Below are positions 1 to 9,878 of a stretch of DNA of 64,000 nt, piece by piece (positions within the stretch are counted from its first letter, which is position 1; each line of letters starts with the position of its first letter). A program made the position numbers and the translations under genes. Origin of the DNA: Deinococcus malanensis (lineage in GTDB: Bacteria > Deinococcota > Deinococci > Deinococcales > Deinococcaceae); assembly GCF_014647655.1 (NCBI RefSeq), contig NZ_BMPP01000012.1:76157-140156 (forward strand), written 5' to 3'. The notes under the pieces are model-generated. The model was not told the DNA's origin. It ran no database searches and saw only the letters and a list, made by a program, of their open reading frames with translations.

Positions 1-1
1 C

Positions 2-70
2 CGCGCCGCTGTGCTGGCGTGGCTCCTGGGAGAGTTGACCCCGGCCGGCCGCCTGCCTTTTCAGGCCTGA
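2..70 (+). CDS. 3' end of a probable glycoside hydrolase family 3 protein (partial)
   Basis: An open frame enters the window at base 2 and stops with TGA at 68-70, giving 22 C-terminal residues. They read AVLAWLLGELTPAGRLPFQA, which resembles the 'GE.NPSGRLP' turn in the C-terminal domain of GH3 enzymes (beta-glucosidases and beta-N-acetylhexosaminidases). Only this tail is visible, so the assignment rests on one short motif. A strong hairpin follows 20 bases after the stop, as expected at a gene end. Confidence 0.45.
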   Translation, partial: RAAVLAWLLGELTPAGRLPFQA

Positions 71-90
71 AAGGACTGGCCTGAACCGAA

Positions 91-128
91 CAGGGGCACA
101 CCGGGCGACCAGGCCCGGTGTGCCCCTG
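91..128. terminator. Perfect 16-bp hairpin between convergent genes
   Basis: The arms at 91-106 and 113-128 are perfectly complementary around a 6-base loop. The hairpin lies between the stop of the plus-strand partial gene (70) and the stop of the minus-strand degV (139). A short T run follows on the plus strand. It probably serves as a shared bidirectional terminator. Confidence 0.7.
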
Positions 129-138
129 TTTCAGAAGT

Positions 139-999
139 TCACCGCTCCCAGGGCCATGCCCCGGCCGCCGCCGCGATCCCCAGCGCCCGTGGTCCGGTGT
201 GGATGTTCAGCACCGGGTTGACCGGCGCGAAATCGGACCTGATGATCGGGTGCCGGCCACGCAGAATCTCCAGGGCAGTGTCGGCATCCTCGCGCACGCT
301 ACCGTACAGCAGGCCCAGGCGCAGGGGTGCCCCTTCGCCGTATTTCTGGGTGACCTGGGCAGCCACGGCGTCGATGGCGCTGCGGTAGGTGCGCGCCCGA
401 CCCACGTTGGTGTACTGGCCAGTGCTCTTATCAACCGTGATGACCGGCTTCAGGTTGAGCAGGCCCCCCAGCGTGGCCTGGACCCGACCGATGCGCCCGC
501 CACGGCGCAGGTATTCGAGCGTCTCGATGGTGAAGTACAGCTCCGTTTCCTGGTGAACCGTCTGCATCCAGGCCAGGGCGGTCTCGACACTCTCACTGCG
601 CTGCGCCGCCGTGCTGGCCGCATGGACCTGAAAAGCCTGGGCAGCGCTTAAGGTGCCGCTGTCGTGGATGTGCCAGGTCAGCTCAGGGTTCATGCTGCGC
701 GCCTGCTCGGCGGCGTTCCGGCTGCCACTGAGCCCCGCGCTGATGGTCACGGCCAGGACCTGCTTGGCCCCGCTCTGCTGGGCGGCCGTCACCCAGTCCT
801 GCGGCGTGGGCTGGCTGCTGGTGGGATGCACAGGATTGGTGCGCAGCTGCTCGTACAGGCCCTCGCGTGTGATCTCGTCCATGCGGAACGTCGTGGAGCC
901 AAAATTCAGGGCGAAGGGCGCGACCGGAACCGCGTTCTGCAGGCTGGAAAACGCGTCGAGGCCGCCGTCGGTGATGACACTGAAAGGGGAATGGGTCAT
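139..999 (-). CDS. DegV family fatty-acid-binding protein
   Basis: This 286-residue protein has the DegV family layout: an N-terminal 'ITDGG' strand, then TISAGLSGS at about residues 83-91, which matches the family motif for binding the fatty-acid carboxylate. Family members (such as FakB) present fatty acids to a kinase for phospholipid synthesis. No FakA-like kinase is visible nearby, so the partner is unknown. Its ATG overlaps the TGA of the upstream dehydrogenase gene in an ATGA, and an AGGAG ribosome site lies inside the end of that gene. The two genes are therefore very likely co-translated. Confidence 0.85.
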   Translation of the reverse strand: MTHSPFSVITDGGLDAFSSLQNAVPVAPFALNFGSTTFRMDEITREGLYEQLRTNPVHPTSSQPTPQDWVTAAQQSGAKQVLAVTISAGLSGSRNAAEQARSMNPELTWHIHDSGTLSAAQAFQVHAASTAAQRSESVETALAWMQTVHQETELYFTIETLEYLRRGGRIGRVQATLGGLLNLKPVITVDKSTGQYTNVGRARTYRSAIDAVAAQVTQKYGEGAPLRLGLLYGSVREDADTALEILRGRHPIIRSDFAPVNPVLNIHTGPRALGIAAAAGAWPWER

Positions 1000-1883
1000 T
1001 TGATCTCCTGTGCGTTCATGCGCTCGATAAGTTGCAGGGCCGCCGAGTGGTCTTCGTTCTCGCCGATGATCTGTGCTGCTGCCCGGTACAGTCCCAGCGT
1101 CTGTGCCAGCACCGGGGCACTGCCCTTGACGCTTTCGACCACGTCCAGCGCAATGCCCGCATCCTTGGCCAGCAGGCCCAGCGTAAAGGTCACCGGAAAC
1201 TCCCGGGTCAGCACCCGCTGTCCGATCAGGTTCTCGCTGGCGTTGCTGCGGCCGCTGCTGGCATTGATCACTTCCAGCGCCGCCCCCACGTTGACGCCGT
1301 GACGGCCCAGGACCGCCAGGCCTTCACCGGCCGCCCACAGGTTGACGGCCAACAGCACGTTGTTAATTGCTTTGACAGCAAAGCCCGCGCCGGTGTTACC
1401 CACGTGGATCACCTTGCCTGCAAATGCCAGCTGGGTGCGGACGCTGTCCACCTCAGCTGTCGGGCCGCCCACCATGACCGTCAGCGTCCCGGCCTGGGCC
1501 CCGCTGGTGCCGCCGCTGACAGGAGCGTCCAGGAACGACACTCCACGGGCTGACAGATGTTCACGCTGCCGCCGGGCAGAGTCGGGATGTCCGCTGGTAC
1601 AGTCCACCCACACGGTGCCGGGACGAAGATGGGCGCCCATGTGGTCAATAACCTCATCCACCTGGGCGCTGGTCGGCAGGCAGCTGAACAGCACCTCGGC
1701 CTGAGCGCAGTCCTGGAGGTCGGCCGCCGTGGTCCCGTACTGCGCCGCGTGCGCCACGGCACGTTCCCGGGTGCGGTTCCAGACCAGTGCCCGGCCCCCG
1801 GTGGCCTGCGCGTGCCGCGCGAGGTGCGCCGCCATCGGGAAGCCCATGGCCCCCAGGCCGATGAATGCAGTGGTGATCGTCAT
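996..1883 (-). CDS. NAD(P)-dependent dehydrogenase, 3-hydroxyisobutyrate dehydrogenase family
   Basis: This 295-residue beta-hydroxyacid dehydrogenase begins with a Rossmann dinucleotide site ([15 protein letters not shown], about residues 9-23). It carries the substrate-binding DAPVSGG motif near residue 119 and the catalytic-lysine helix KAINNVL near residue 170. Length and motif order fit 3-hydroxyisobutyrate, tartronate-semialdehyde or gamma-hydroxybutyrate reductases, and the sequence alone does not separate these. It is first in a two-gene unit with the degV-like gene, overlapping it by four bases. Confidence 0.85.
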   Translation of the reverse strand: MTITTAFIGLGAMGFPMAAHLARHAQATGGRALVWNRTRERAVAHAAQYGTTAADLQDCAQAEVLFSCLPTSAQVDEVIDHMGAHLRPGTVWVDCTSGHPDSARRQREHLSARGVSFLDAPVSGGTSGAQAGTLTVMVGGPTAEVDSVRTQLAFAGKVIHVGNTGAGFAVKAINNVLLAVNLWAAGEGLAVLGRHGVNVGAALEVINASSGRSNASENLIGQRVLTREFPVTFTLGLLAKDAGIALDVVESVKGSAPVLAQTLGLYRAAAQIIGENEDHSAALQLIERMNAQEIK

Positions 1884-1937
1884 GTTGAGTCCAGGCTAGT
1901 TCAGGCGGCCGGTGGCCGGGAGAACTATGAACCGGGT

Positions 1938-2492
1938 TTAATCTTGAGACGTGCGGGTGTCGCCTGCCGGCAGCTGTAGTTCCGGTCCTGCGCCGCCGAA
2001 GCGTTCGCGCAGAAAGCGGCCCTGGGTCAGCAGGCGGTCCGCCGCCGCATGGTCATGGCGCAGGGCCTCCCGGACCCCGTCTTCCATCAGGGACAGCTGC
2101 TCTTCGAGGAGCCGTTCGGGAGGCTGACCCTGGGCGCTCAGGGCCGCGCGGGCTCCGTCGGTCAGGGCCTGATACGCCTGCAGGGTATCGGGCAGATATG
2201 CCACCCGGGTCTGGGCCAGCAGGTAACCGGTGCGCGCGTCGGCGCTGCTGCCTTCCAGCCGCTGGGCATCGGAGATGACGCACAGCAGGGTCCAGGCGCG
2301 GCTGCGGGCGGGCTCTGGCAGGTTCAGGATCAGCGTTTCCACCCCGTGCCGTGTCGGGGTAGGTGCACTCAGCGCTTCCGCGTCTGGTGGGGGCAGCGCT
2401 GCGGCACGCCGGCTGGCCTTGGTGGTGTTGTCGACATACGTGATCAGCGCGATCCCGCTGAAAATCACGATCAGGATCAGGACGGCCATCAT
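1938..2492 (-). CDS. Membrane-anchored protein of unknown function
   Basis: I do not recognise the family. The 184-residue protein starts with one hydrophobic helix (about residues 3-20), followed by an Ala/Pro-rich linker. The rest is a helical, Arg/Glu/Ala-rich domain that probably faces the periplasm or cytoplasm. The start is supported by a TAGCAT box (2499-2504) six bases upstream, a leaderless arrangement. It lies 19 bases downstream of the SPFH gene on the same strand, so a functional link with that membrane protein is possible but unproven. Confidence 0.6.
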   Translation of the reverse strand: MMAVLILIVIFSGIALITYVDNTTKASRRAAALPPPDAEALSAPTPTRHGVETLILNLPEPARSRAWTLLCVISDAQRLEGSSADARTGYLLAQTRVAYLPDTLQAYQALTDGARAALSAQGQPPERLLEEQLSLMEDGVREALRHDHAAADRLLTQGRFLRERFGGAGPELQLPAGDTRTSQD

Positions 2493-2498
2493 GACACG

Positions 2499-2504
2499 AT
2501 GCTA
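2499..2504 (-). promoter_or_regulatory. Leaderless-type -10 box for the 184-residue membrane protein
   Basis: TAGCAT on the minus strand, six bases before the ATG at 2492. It fits the TANNNT pattern seen before many genes in this window. Confidence 0.45.
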
Positions 2505-2511
2505 CCCCGCC

Positions 2512-3453
2512 TTAGTTGGACGTTTTTGTGGTGGCGGCGCTGAGGGATTTCAGATCCAGCAGGAAGTTCCCATCCGCCGGCAGCATCACCGTGTTGATCC
2601 CGGGTGACAGTTTTTCGGCGACCGTCAGCTGGATCAGCTGGGGGTTTTCACGCAGGGCGCGCCCACGCAGCGACAGCGCCTGTGCCTCGCCGCGGGCCTT
2701 GGCCACAGCGGCCTTGGCAGCGCCCTCAGCCTCCACTACGGCGCGCTGGGCACTGATGTTGGCCTGCTGCAGGCGGTTTTTCTCGACTGCCACCTGCTGC
2801 TCGGCCGTCTGCTTCTGCTCGATAGCCTTGGCCACACTCTCGGGAATCCGCAGTTCACGCAGTAGCACGCTGTCGAGCAGCAGATTGTTTTTTTCGAAGA
2901 TTTCGGTCAAGGAGCGGGTGATGCTCGCCTCCACTTCCTGACGCTGAGTGCTGATCAGGTCGGCGGCGTTGAACTGCCCGATCGCGTCGCGAACCTTGCT
3001 GCGCACCTGCGGCCTGACCACCGTCACCATGTAGTTACGGCCCAGTTCCTTATGCATGATGGCCGCCTTGGTCCGGTCGATGCGGAAGTTGACGGTCACA
3101 TCGGCCGTGATGTCCAGACCTTCTTTGCTGCGCGCCCGGATGGCACCTTCATCGCCGTCATTGACTCCGTGGGCCAGGGTGATTTCCTGCAGCCGGCCGT
3201 CATACAGGTTGACCCGGTCTACAAAAGGCACCACGAAATGCACTCCTTCCTGCAGAGGCTGGGGCTTGACGCCGCTCAGGGCGCTGAAAACCACCCCCAC
3301 GTAACCTGCCGGAATCACCTTGATGCCCTGGGCCAGCAGCAGTCCGGCCAGAACCACACCTCCAATGGCCAAGGCCCTGCGGCTGGACCCCGGCCTGGGA
3401 AGAGGCATGGAGTTTAAGGCGGTTCGGGGCTGACTCGGTGCGCTGTCACTCAT
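2512..3453 (-). CDS. SPFH/prohibitin-family membrane protein
   Basis: This 313-residue protein has one N-terminal transmembrane helix (about residues 27-46). A Band-7/SPFH domain follows ('VIPAGYVGVVF', then the 'GLDITADVTVNFRID' region), and then a long Ala/Glu/Arg helix rich in 'KARGEAQA' typical of prohibitin and HflK/C proteins. Such proteins form large membrane-associated rings that organise proteases or lipids. No FtsH or NfeD partner is adjacent. Closest resemblance is to bacterial prohibitins, but the exact role cannot be given. Confidence 0.85.
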   Translation of the reverse strand: MSDSAPSQPRTALNSMPLPRPGSSRRALAIGGVVLAGLLLAQGIKVIPAGYVGVVFSALSGVKPQPLQEGVHFVVPFVDRVNLYDGRLQEITLAHGVNDGDEGAIRARSKEGLDITADVTVNFRIDRTKAAIMHKELGRNYMVTVVRPQVRSKVRDAIGQFNAADLISTQRQEVEASITRSLTEIFEKNNLLLDSVLLRELRIPESVAKAIEQKQTAEQQVAVEKNRLQQANISAQRAVVEAEGAAKAAVAKARGEAQALSLRGRALRENPQLIQLTVAEKLSPGINTVMLPADGNFLLDLKSLSAATTKTSN

Positions 3454-3491
3454 GCTTTTAGGTACGCGTTCAGGGGTCGTGGAGTTGCCTG

Positions 3492-3872
3492 TCAGGGCTG
3501 GGCACCGTCCACATACATCCAGCGGCCTTCCACCTGCGTAAAGGTGCTGCGTTCACGCAGGTGCGTCCGCTGTCCATCAGGGAGCCGCACGCTGGCCGTA
3601 AACGTCACCTCGTTGCCCACGGCACTGTGTACCTTCAGACCCAGATACCGGGTGCCGTCGTGCAGGTCGAGGTCTCCGGGTCGGGTCTCCGGGTGCCAGG
3701 TGTCCCGCACAAACGTCTCGTACTGAAGGGCGTAGGCGCTGTAGCGCGCACGCATCAATGCCTCGGGGCTGGGAGGTGCGGCGCTTCCGCTGTGAAATGC
3801 GCCGCAGCATTGCGAGTAGCTTCGCCCGGAGCCGCATGGGCAGGGTTTGAGCGGGGGATATGCCAGGGCCAT
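3492..3872 (-). CDS. YchJ-family SEC-C motif protein
   Basis: This 126-residue protein begins with a zinc-binding SEC-C motif: CPCGSG followed by a CC pair at about residues 12-24. A compact NTF2-like domain of the YchJ type follows, with 'ALMRARYSAY' at about residues 38-47. YchJ proteins are small cytosolic proteins of uncertain function. The ATG lies six bases after a TACCTT box, suggesting a leaderless transcript. Confidence 0.85.
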   Translation of the reverse strand: MALAYPPLKPCPCGSGRSYSQCCGAFHSGSAAPPSPEALMRARYSAYALQYETFVRDTWHPETRPGDLDLHDGTRYLGLKVHSAVGNEVTFTASVRLPDGQRTHLRERSTFTQVEGRWMYVDGAQP

Positions 3873-3878
3873 GGCCGC

Positions 3879-3884
3879 AAGGTA
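3879..3884 (-). promoter_or_regulatory. Leaderless-type -10 box for the YchJ-family gene
   Basis: TACCTT on the minus strand, six bases before the ATG at 3872. No ribosome-binding site fits in the gap. Confidence 0.5.
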
Positions 3885-3936
3885 GCGCCCGCCGCGCCCG
3901 GATCAGGCGAAACCTTCACGGCATAATGCGCAGTGC

Positions 3937-4749
3937 ATGAGCGGCACCGAGACCATCACCTCCCTGCAGAATCCGCACGTCAAACGACTGGTGCGCCTTC
4001 GCAACCGCCGTGAGCGGGAAGAGCACGGCGTCATTCTGATCGAGGGGGCACGTGAACTGGCCCGGGCCGTCCAGGGGGGCGTGACGCCGCACACGCTTTA
4101 CAGCTGCCCTGACCTGTACAGCCCGGAGGCGAGCAATCTGGCCGCTACGCTGCCCGGTGACCGGCTGGAGCTTTCACGCGCCGCATTCGAGAAGGTCAGT
4201 GGCCGCGAGAACCCCGACGGCCTGCTGGGCGTCGCTCCCATTCCGGCTCCGCGGCTCCCGGAGCCAGACAGTAACGCGGTCCTGGTGGTGTTGCACGGCC
4301 TGGAGAAACCCGGCAATGTGGGGGCGATCCTCCGCAGTGCCGACGCGGCCGGCGCGCAGGGTGTGCTGGTGCTGGGGCGGGGCGCCGACCCGTATGGACC
4401 CAACGTGATCCGCTCCAGTCAGGGCAGTGTGTTTACCATGCCGGTCGCCGTGCTGGACGAGGACAGTGCGCTGGCGTGGCTGTCGGCGCAGGGTTTTATT
4501 ACGGTCGCGTGCACGCCGGACGCGCCGCGCACCTACTGGGACGCCACCCTGACCGGACGGATCGCCCTGCTGCTGGGCACCGAGCACGCGGGCCTGCCTG
4601 AAAGCTGGCGCCACACCGATCACAGTGTCAGCATTCCGATGCACGAGGGCAGCGGCGCCGACAGCCTGAACGTGGCGACGGCGGCGGCCCTGGTGCTGTT
4701 TGAGTGTGCCCGCCAGCGCCGGGCTCGGGAGAACGGAGGCCTGGCATGA
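3937..4749 (+). CDS. TrmH-family (SpoU) RNA methyltransferase
   Basis: This 270-residue SPOUT methyltransferase transfers a methyl group from S-adenosylmethionine to a ribose 2'-O of rRNA or tRNA. It has an N-terminal L30e-like RNA-binding domain ('[15 protein letters not shown]' onward). The C-terminal knot carries '[14 protein letters not shown]', '[11 protein letters not shown]' and '[18 protein letters not shown]', the three classical SpoU motifs. The exact RNA target is unknown. Its TGA overlaps the ATG of the next gene. Confidence 0.9.
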   Translation: MSGTETITSLQNPHVKRLVRLRNRREREEHGVILIEGARELARAVQGGVTPHTLYSCPDLYSPEASNLAATLPGDRLELSRAAFEKVSGRENPDGLLGVAPIPAPRLPEPDSNAVLVVLHGLEKPGNVGAILRSADAAGAQGVLVLGRGADPYGPNVIRSSQGSVFTMPVAVLDEDSALAWLSAQGFITVACTPDAPRTYWDATLTGRIALLLGTEHAGLPESWRHTDHSVSIPMHEGSGADSLNVATAAALVLFECARQRRARENGGLA

Positions 4750-5921
4750 CTGCCACAGCACGCGACCCCTACCGCGACTGGTTGCGTGCGCGTCTGAGCC
4801 CGGAGGTGGGTGCCGCTGCCGCCGAGCAGGTGATCGAGGGGGCTGCGCAGCGCCGGGGCTGGCCTGCCCAGCGGGCGCTGGGGCCTAGGGACGTCGTGGG
4901 CGTGCTTCAGGATATCTACGCGATGCTCCGGACCCGGGTAGGGGACACGGCGGCCGAGCACTGGGTCGAAACCACCACCATGGATCTCGCGACCTTCGCC
5001 CAATCTGTGCCGGTTCCGAGTCAACCGGTGCGCGGCGAGATTGCGCCGGTCCCCGGCGCAGGCCCGGTCCGCTGGGGCCGCCGGGCACATGACCTCCCGC
5101 TGCTGCTGGCCCGGTCTCATGCCGAGATTGCCGGTCGGAGTCTGGAAGCCATCCGGGCCAATCCGGACCTGAGCCCGCTGGAAGACGCAGCCGAATGGGA
5201 CATGCAGGCTACCCAGGCCGAGGTCCGCCGCTGGGAGACCGAGGAGGTACTGAGCTCGCTGCGCGCTGACCACGCCCGTATGGAAGTCGCCGATCAGGTC
5301 GCCGCCGCTGCGGCGCAGGCGGAAGTGCTGCACCTGACGGTCTGGGAGCTCGAACGCGCCGAGGCCCAGGGCCAGCAGGTGGGCCCCAGGCTGGCCCATA
5401 CCCGGCTGATGAGCCAGCAGACCGACGCTTTCCTCGCGTCGTTCAGTCCCCTGATTCGGCTTGACGATGCCGACACTCCGGTGGTGGTCCCGCAGCTCGA
5501 TCTGTCCAGCGTCCGCTACTCGCTGGGGGTGCCGCTGCATCCGGCCGTGCTGCGGGCCCGCAGTCAGCTGAACTATGCCCGCTGGCAGGCCGGGGATCAG
5601 GCCGATGACGCTCCGGCGGTCCAGCAGGCGCGCGCCGCGCTGGCCCAGGCCGAGCACGAGGCACAGAGTCAGCTGAACGCCACCCTGAGCGCCGCCCGGG
5701 GACATCAGCAGGCTCTGGAGCGACTGGCGCGGCAGGTCACGCTGCTCGAAAAGCGCATTCAGTCGCTTCGACAGTCTGGAGGAGACCAGTTCGGCGTAGC
5801 TCGCGTGGTTCTCGACTGGCGGCAGACCCGCAGCGCCGCGAGGGTACAGGCCCACCGCCTCCACGAAGCAGCGAGCCTGCTGGGCGCCCTGGTCTCCGAC
5901 AGCGAGCCGAGCCGGGGGTAG
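4746..5921 (+). CDS. Unrecognised 391-residue helical protein coupled to the RNA methyltransferase
   Basis: I do not recognise the family. The start is taken at the ATG that overlaps the methyltransferase stop (ATGA), the usual sign of translational coupling, even though the frame stays open 14 codons upstream. There is no signal peptide or membrane helix. Residues from about 160 to the end are rich in Ala, Gln, Glu and Arg with a heptad-like pattern, suggesting long coiled coils. The stop lies three bases from the stop of a convergent response regulator gene. Confidence 0.7.
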   Translation: MTATARDPYRDWLRARLSPEVGAAAAEQVIEGAAQRRGWPAQRALGPRDVVGVLQDIYAMLRTRVGDTAAEHWVETTTMDLATFAQSVPVPSQPVRGEIAPVPGAGPVRWGRRAHDLPLLLARSHAEIAGRSLEAIRANPDLSPLEDAAEWDMQATQAEVRRWETEEVLSSLRADHARMEVADQVAAAAAQAEVLHLTVWELERAEAQGQQVGPRLAHTRLMSQQTDAFLASFSPLIRLDDADTPVVVPQLDLSSVRYSLGVPLHPAVLRARSQLNYARWQAGDQADDAPAVQQARAALAQAEHEAQSQLNATLSAARGHQQALERLARQVTLLEKRIQSLRQSGGDQFGVARVVLDWRQTRSAARVQAHRLHEAASLLGALVSDSEPSRG

Positions 5922-5924
5922 CAC

Positions 5925-6413
5925 CTACCGGTCGGACGGGGGCCCTCCCGGCTCTCCGGGGCCCGGGGGACGCACGATGGTCAACATGTATCGCCCCAGC
6001 GCCCGGATCGCTTCGTAAAAGCGGTCGAACTCGACCGGCTTCACCACGTAGCTGGCCGCGTAGGCCTGATACGAACGCAGGACGTCCTCCTCCGCCTGGC
6101 TGGTGGTCAGCATGATCACGGGAATGGTCATCAGGTCGGGGTCGCGTTTGAGTTCCTCCAGGACTTCCAGACCATTCATCCGGGGCATATTGATGTCCAG
6201 AAGAATGACGTCGGGCCGGGGAATTTTGGGGCGGTCAGGGCAGCACCGGAGCAGTTCGAGGGCCTCCACCCCGTCGCGGGCAATGTGCAGGGTGTTGGCG
6301 ATCCCTGCCTCGGAGAAGGCCTCGCGGGTCAGATGAATATCTGGCTCGCTGTCCTCGACCAGAAGGATCTCGATCGGGGAAGCGGAAAGTGGAGTGGGGA
6401 AGAGCATGGTCAT
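5925..6413 (-). CDS. Rcp1-type single-domain response regulator
   Basis: A stand-alone CheY-like receiver of about 162 residues. Visible motifs are the acidic pocket 'LLVEDSEPD', the phosphoacceptor strand 'DVILLDINMPRMNG', the switch threonine 'VIMLTTS' and the lysine in 'YVVKPVEF'. The long insert between helices 2 and 3 ('RCCPDRPKIPRP') is typical of the Rcp1 group, which often pairs with phytochrome-like or PAS kinases. There is no output domain and no kinase next to it. The frame extends upstream to 6479, but I chose the ATG at 6413 because receivers start close to the first strand. Confidence 0.85.
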   Translation of the reverse strand: MTMLFPTPLSASPIEILLVEDSEPDIHLTREAFSEAGIANTLHIARDGVEALELLRCCPDRPKIPRPDVILLDINMPRMNGLEVLEELKRDPDLMTIPVIMLTTSQAEEDVLRSYQAYAASYVVKPVEFDRFYEAIRALGRYMLTIVRPPGPGEPGGPPSDR

Positions 6414-6774
6414 GACATCAGGCCTCGAGGAACAACGCAAAACAGCCCGGAACCACAAGGGAGCCGGGTCGCCGGTCAATTCCTTGTCAAAGTTTCGCGT
6501 TCCACCCCATGAATTGACAGGCCGCGTCCTTAAATGTTTCGTATCTGGCCCTTGACGTGCCCTTGAGTTTCCTTCACGCAGGCACCGGACCGGCGTCGCC
6601 TGCTAGCCTGATTGAAATGGTGCGCTTCGCATATGTTTCGTGCTCAAGCAGGGGAATCACCGGTTTGTTCTCTCGGCAGCTGAAACGTGCGTTCGTCGCT
6701 CTGTGCCTCGCTGCCTGGCCGGTCTATATGGGCGGGTCAAGTTCTGAACGCCACATGGACCGGAAGGCATCCCC
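6414..6774. other. Intergenic stretch without a supported gene
   Basis: This 361-base gap separates the divergent response regulator and DinB genes. A plus-strand frame at 6557-6778 is open but has no recognisable domain, no convincing ribosome site and runs into the DinB start, so I do not call it. The stretch presumably holds the two divergent promoters. I could not point to a convincing -35/-10 pair. Confidence 0.4.
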
Positions 6775-7203
6775 GTGAATCTGCTGCAATACCTCCTGCT
6801 TGGCGGCACGGCCTTCCGGGACGTGCGGACGCTGCTGCAGGACTTGGGCTGGGACGAAGCCAGCCACGTTCACGACGGGCTGCCGTACACGCTGGCCGAT
6901 GTGATCGCACATCTGGCCATGACCCAGCGTACAAGCCTTGACCTTACCTCCGGGCGCCGTGAAAGCTGGCCGGAAGACCAGCCAGTCTGGCCGGTATCGG
7001 CCCTGAACGAGGCTGACTTCAAGGCTCACCTGATTGAACTGGAACTTGGGCTGTTGCAGGCACAGGCCCTGGCGCAGGACCCCTCCGGGCGGGCACGCGA
7101 AATCCTGATGGACCTGGCAGCCCACAGTGCCTATCACTGGGGTCAGGTGGCCCTTCTCAGGCGGCTGGGGGGAAAGTTGCCCGAGCCGGCCCACCAGGAC
7201 TGA
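6775..7203 (+). CDS. DinB-family putative metal-dependent protein
   Basis: This 142-residue protein has the DinB/YfiT four-helix fold, with metal-ligand candidates in 'VIAHLAMTQ' (about residue 45) and 'AAHSAYHWGQV' (about residues 122-132). The three histidines are in the usual places. Family members include thiol-dependent transferases and many uncharacterised proteins, several of them expanded in Deinococcus. The start is a GTG preceded by GGAAGG ten bases upstream. It lies just ahead of a small acetyltransferase on the same strand. Confidence 0.8.
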   Translation: MNLLQYLLLGGTAFRDVRTLLQDLGWDEASHVHDGLPYTLADVIAHLAMTQRTSLDLTSGRRESWPEDQPVWPVSALNEADFKAHLIELELGLLQAQALAQDPSGRAREILMDLAAHSAYHWGQVALLRRLGGKLPEPAHQD

Positions 7204-7285
7204 GAGGCTTTGCCCGCCAGTGCTCCACAGTTGCTGGCTTCAGGCAGGCTGAAGTTCTTCCCACGTGCAACGCGCGCACGCGGTC

Positions 7286-7291
7286 TACCCT
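7286..7291 (+). promoter_or_regulatory. Leaderless-type -10 box for the small acetyltransferase
   Basis: TACCCT, five bases before the ATG at 7297. It supports this start over the longer open frame. Confidence 0.5.
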
Positions 7292-7296
7292 CGGGC

Positions 7297-7608
7297 ATGA
7301 CTTCCGATGTTCAGGTGACCCACAACGCCGAGCAGAACCGGTACGAGCTGCACAAAGGCAGTGAACTGGCGGCTTTTGCCGAGTACCGGCCGGCCGGAAA
7401 TGCGGTCATGCTCAGCCACACAGAAACTCGCCCCGAGTTCGAGGGGCAGGGCTTCGGATCCAGACTTGTTCAGGAAATGCTCGACACCCTTCGTGCGGAG
7501 GAGCGCCAGGTGGTGCCCATGTGTCCGTTTGTGGCCAGTTTCATCCGCGAGCACCGCGAATACGTGGATCTTGTGCAGCCGGATCAGCGCGGTGTTTTTG
7601 GACTTTGA
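7297..7608 (+). CDS. Small GNAT-type N-acetyltransferase (COG2388-like)
   Basis: This 103-residue protein matches the short acetyltransferase group that retains only the acetyl-CoA core. The sequence shows beta strands leading to 'ETRPEFEGQGFGSRLVQEML', which includes the (R/Q)xxGxG/A-type pyrophosphate loop, and 'VPMCPFVASFI', a conserved C-terminal signature of the group. The substrate is unknown. The ATG at 7297 is chosen over an upstream open frame because a TACCCT box sits immediately before it and the family is about 95-105 residues long. Confidence 0.85.
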   Translation: MTSDVQVTHNAEQNRYELHKGSELAAFAEYRPAGNAVMLSHTETRPEFEGQGFGSRLVQEMLDTLRAEERQVVPMCPFVASFIREHREYVDLVQPDQRGVFGL

Positions 7609-7660
7609 GCGTCACCCTGATGGTGGCAGAACTGCTTCCCGGGTTCAAACAAACGTCTGT

Positions 7661-7666
7661 TAGGCT
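7661..7666 (+). promoter_or_regulatory. Leaderless-type -10 box for the MBL-fold hydrolase
   Basis: TAGGCT, six bases before the ATG at 7673. Confidence 0.5.
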
Positions 7667-7672
7667 GGGCGG

Positions 7673-8536
7673 ATGTGGATGCAAAAGCGGCAGGTCGGCG
7701 AGGCAGAGGCCATCAGCCTGACCGACGGTCAGTTCCGTCTTGACGGAGGGGCCATGTTCGGCACGGTGCCCAGGGTGCTGTGGGATAAGGTGGCGCCCCC
7801 GGATGAGCTCAACCGCATTACCCTACGCATCAATCCGCTGCTGATCCGGCTGGGCGGAAAGAATATCCTGGTCGAGACCGGGTTCTGGGACAGAGGCGGG
7901 GAGAAGTTCGAGGCCATGTTCGGGGTGGACCGCGACGAGACGGTCTTCCGCGGTTTGGACCATGCTGGCCTGGTGCCTGAAGACATTGATCTGGTGATCA
8001 ATACCCACCTCCACTTCGATCACGCGGGCCGCAACGTGACCGCGCTGGGTGAACCCACCTTTCCGAAGGCCCGCTATGTGGTGCAGGCGCAGGAATTACA
8101 CGACGCTCTGAACCCCCACGAGCGCAGCCGGGCCAGCTATATCCGCGAGTACATCGAGCCGCTTCACGACGCGGGGCTGTTTGAGGTGGTGGATGGCGAG
8201 CATGAACTGCTGCCTGGCCTGAGCGTGCTGCCGCTGCCCGGCCACAATCTGGGGCAGCAGGGCGTGGTGCTGCGCAGCGGCGGACAGACCCTGGTCTACA
8301 CGGCTGACCTGCTGCCCACGACCATGCACAGTCCCACAGCGTGGGTCATCGGGTACGACCTGTACCCGGTCACCAATCTGGAAAACCGCCGCCGGTACTT
8401 TGCCGAGTGGCATGAGCAGAACGCCCTGATCTGCACGCCGCACGATCCGCAGATACCGTTCGCGCGCTTCGAGCCCAATACCAAGGGGGGCTTCCGGGCG
8501 GTGGCCGATACTCAAGGCGGTAACACCAGCAGTTGA
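7673..8536 (+). CDS. MBL-fold metallo-hydrolase
   Basis: This 287-residue hydrolase carries the dinuclear zinc motif THLHFDHAG at about residues 112-120 (HxHxDH), a later metal histidine in 'PLPGHNLGQQG', an aspartate in 'VYTADLLP', and a final histidine in 'CTPHDPQIPF'. The architecture is close to the YtnP/AttM-like group, which contains acyl-homoserine lactonases, but most members have unknown substrates. It is transcribed alone and ends before a strong plus-strand hairpin. Confidence 0.85.
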   Translation: MWMQKRQVGEAEAISLTDGQFRLDGGAMFGTVPRVLWDKVAPPDELNRITLRINPLLIRLGGKNILVETGFWDRGGEKFEAMFGVDRDETVFRGLDHAGLVPEDIDLVINTHLHFDHAGRNVTALGEPTFPKARYVVQAQELHDALNPHERSRASYIREYIEPLHDAGLFEVVDGEHELLPGLSVLPLPGHNLGQQGVVLRSGGQTLVYTADLLPTTMHSPTAWVIGYDLYPVTNLENRRRYFAEWHEQNALICTPHDPQIPFARFEPNTKGGFRAVADTQGGNTSS

Positions 8537-8549
8537 GCCGACTGCTGTG

Positions 8550-8620
8550 GGGCGAGCGGAGCGAGTGACCACGACGTGCAGCGGTAGGAAGGAGTGGTCG
8601 CGAATTCACTCCTCTCGCCC
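8550..8620. repeat. Nested inverted-repeat element
   Basis: An outer pair GGGCGAG (8550-8556) and CTCGCCC (8614-8620) encloses an inner pair AGGAGTG (8590-8596) and CACTCCT (8607-8613). A further GACCAC/GTGGTC pair lies between them. The whole 71 bases could fold into a branched hairpin. It has no T run, so it does not look like an ordinary terminator. Confidence 0.45.
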
Positions 8621-8658
8621 ATACCGGCCGCTGTCAAACATGAGGCTGGATGCATAGA

Positions 8659-8694
8659 GGCGCAGCGGTCCCTGCTTTCCGCTGCGCCGTTGTT
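8659..8694 (+). terminator. Probable terminator of the MBL-fold hydrolase gene
   Basis: The 10-bp arms GGCGCAGCGG (8659-8668) and CCGCTGCGCC (8679-8688) are followed by GTTGTT on the plus strand. It sits between convergent genes. Confidence 0.65.
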
Positions 8695-8705
8695 CTGTGA
8701 GCAGT

Positions 8706-9797
<1,092 letters not shown>

Positions 9798-9831
9798 TCA
9801 CTTGGCCAGAGGCAGGAGACACTATCAATTG

Positions 9832-9862
9832 AAAACCCGCCCTGGCCGAGGCTGGAGCGGGT
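9832..9862 (-). terminator. Probable terminator of secDF
   Basis: On the minus strand the arms ACCCGC and GCGGGT enclose a GC-rich, partly paired centre and are followed by TTTTC. It begins 17 bases after the secDF stop. Confidence 0.65.
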
Positions 9863-9878
9863 GACTGTTGGCCCGGGT

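Noticed and set aside
6557..6778. Possible 73-residue gene upstream of DinB
   Set aside because: No domain, no ribosome site, and the end overlaps the DinB start.
7210..7608. 132-residue version of the small acetyltransferase
   Set aside because: The first 29 codons overlap the -10 box and are absent from the family.
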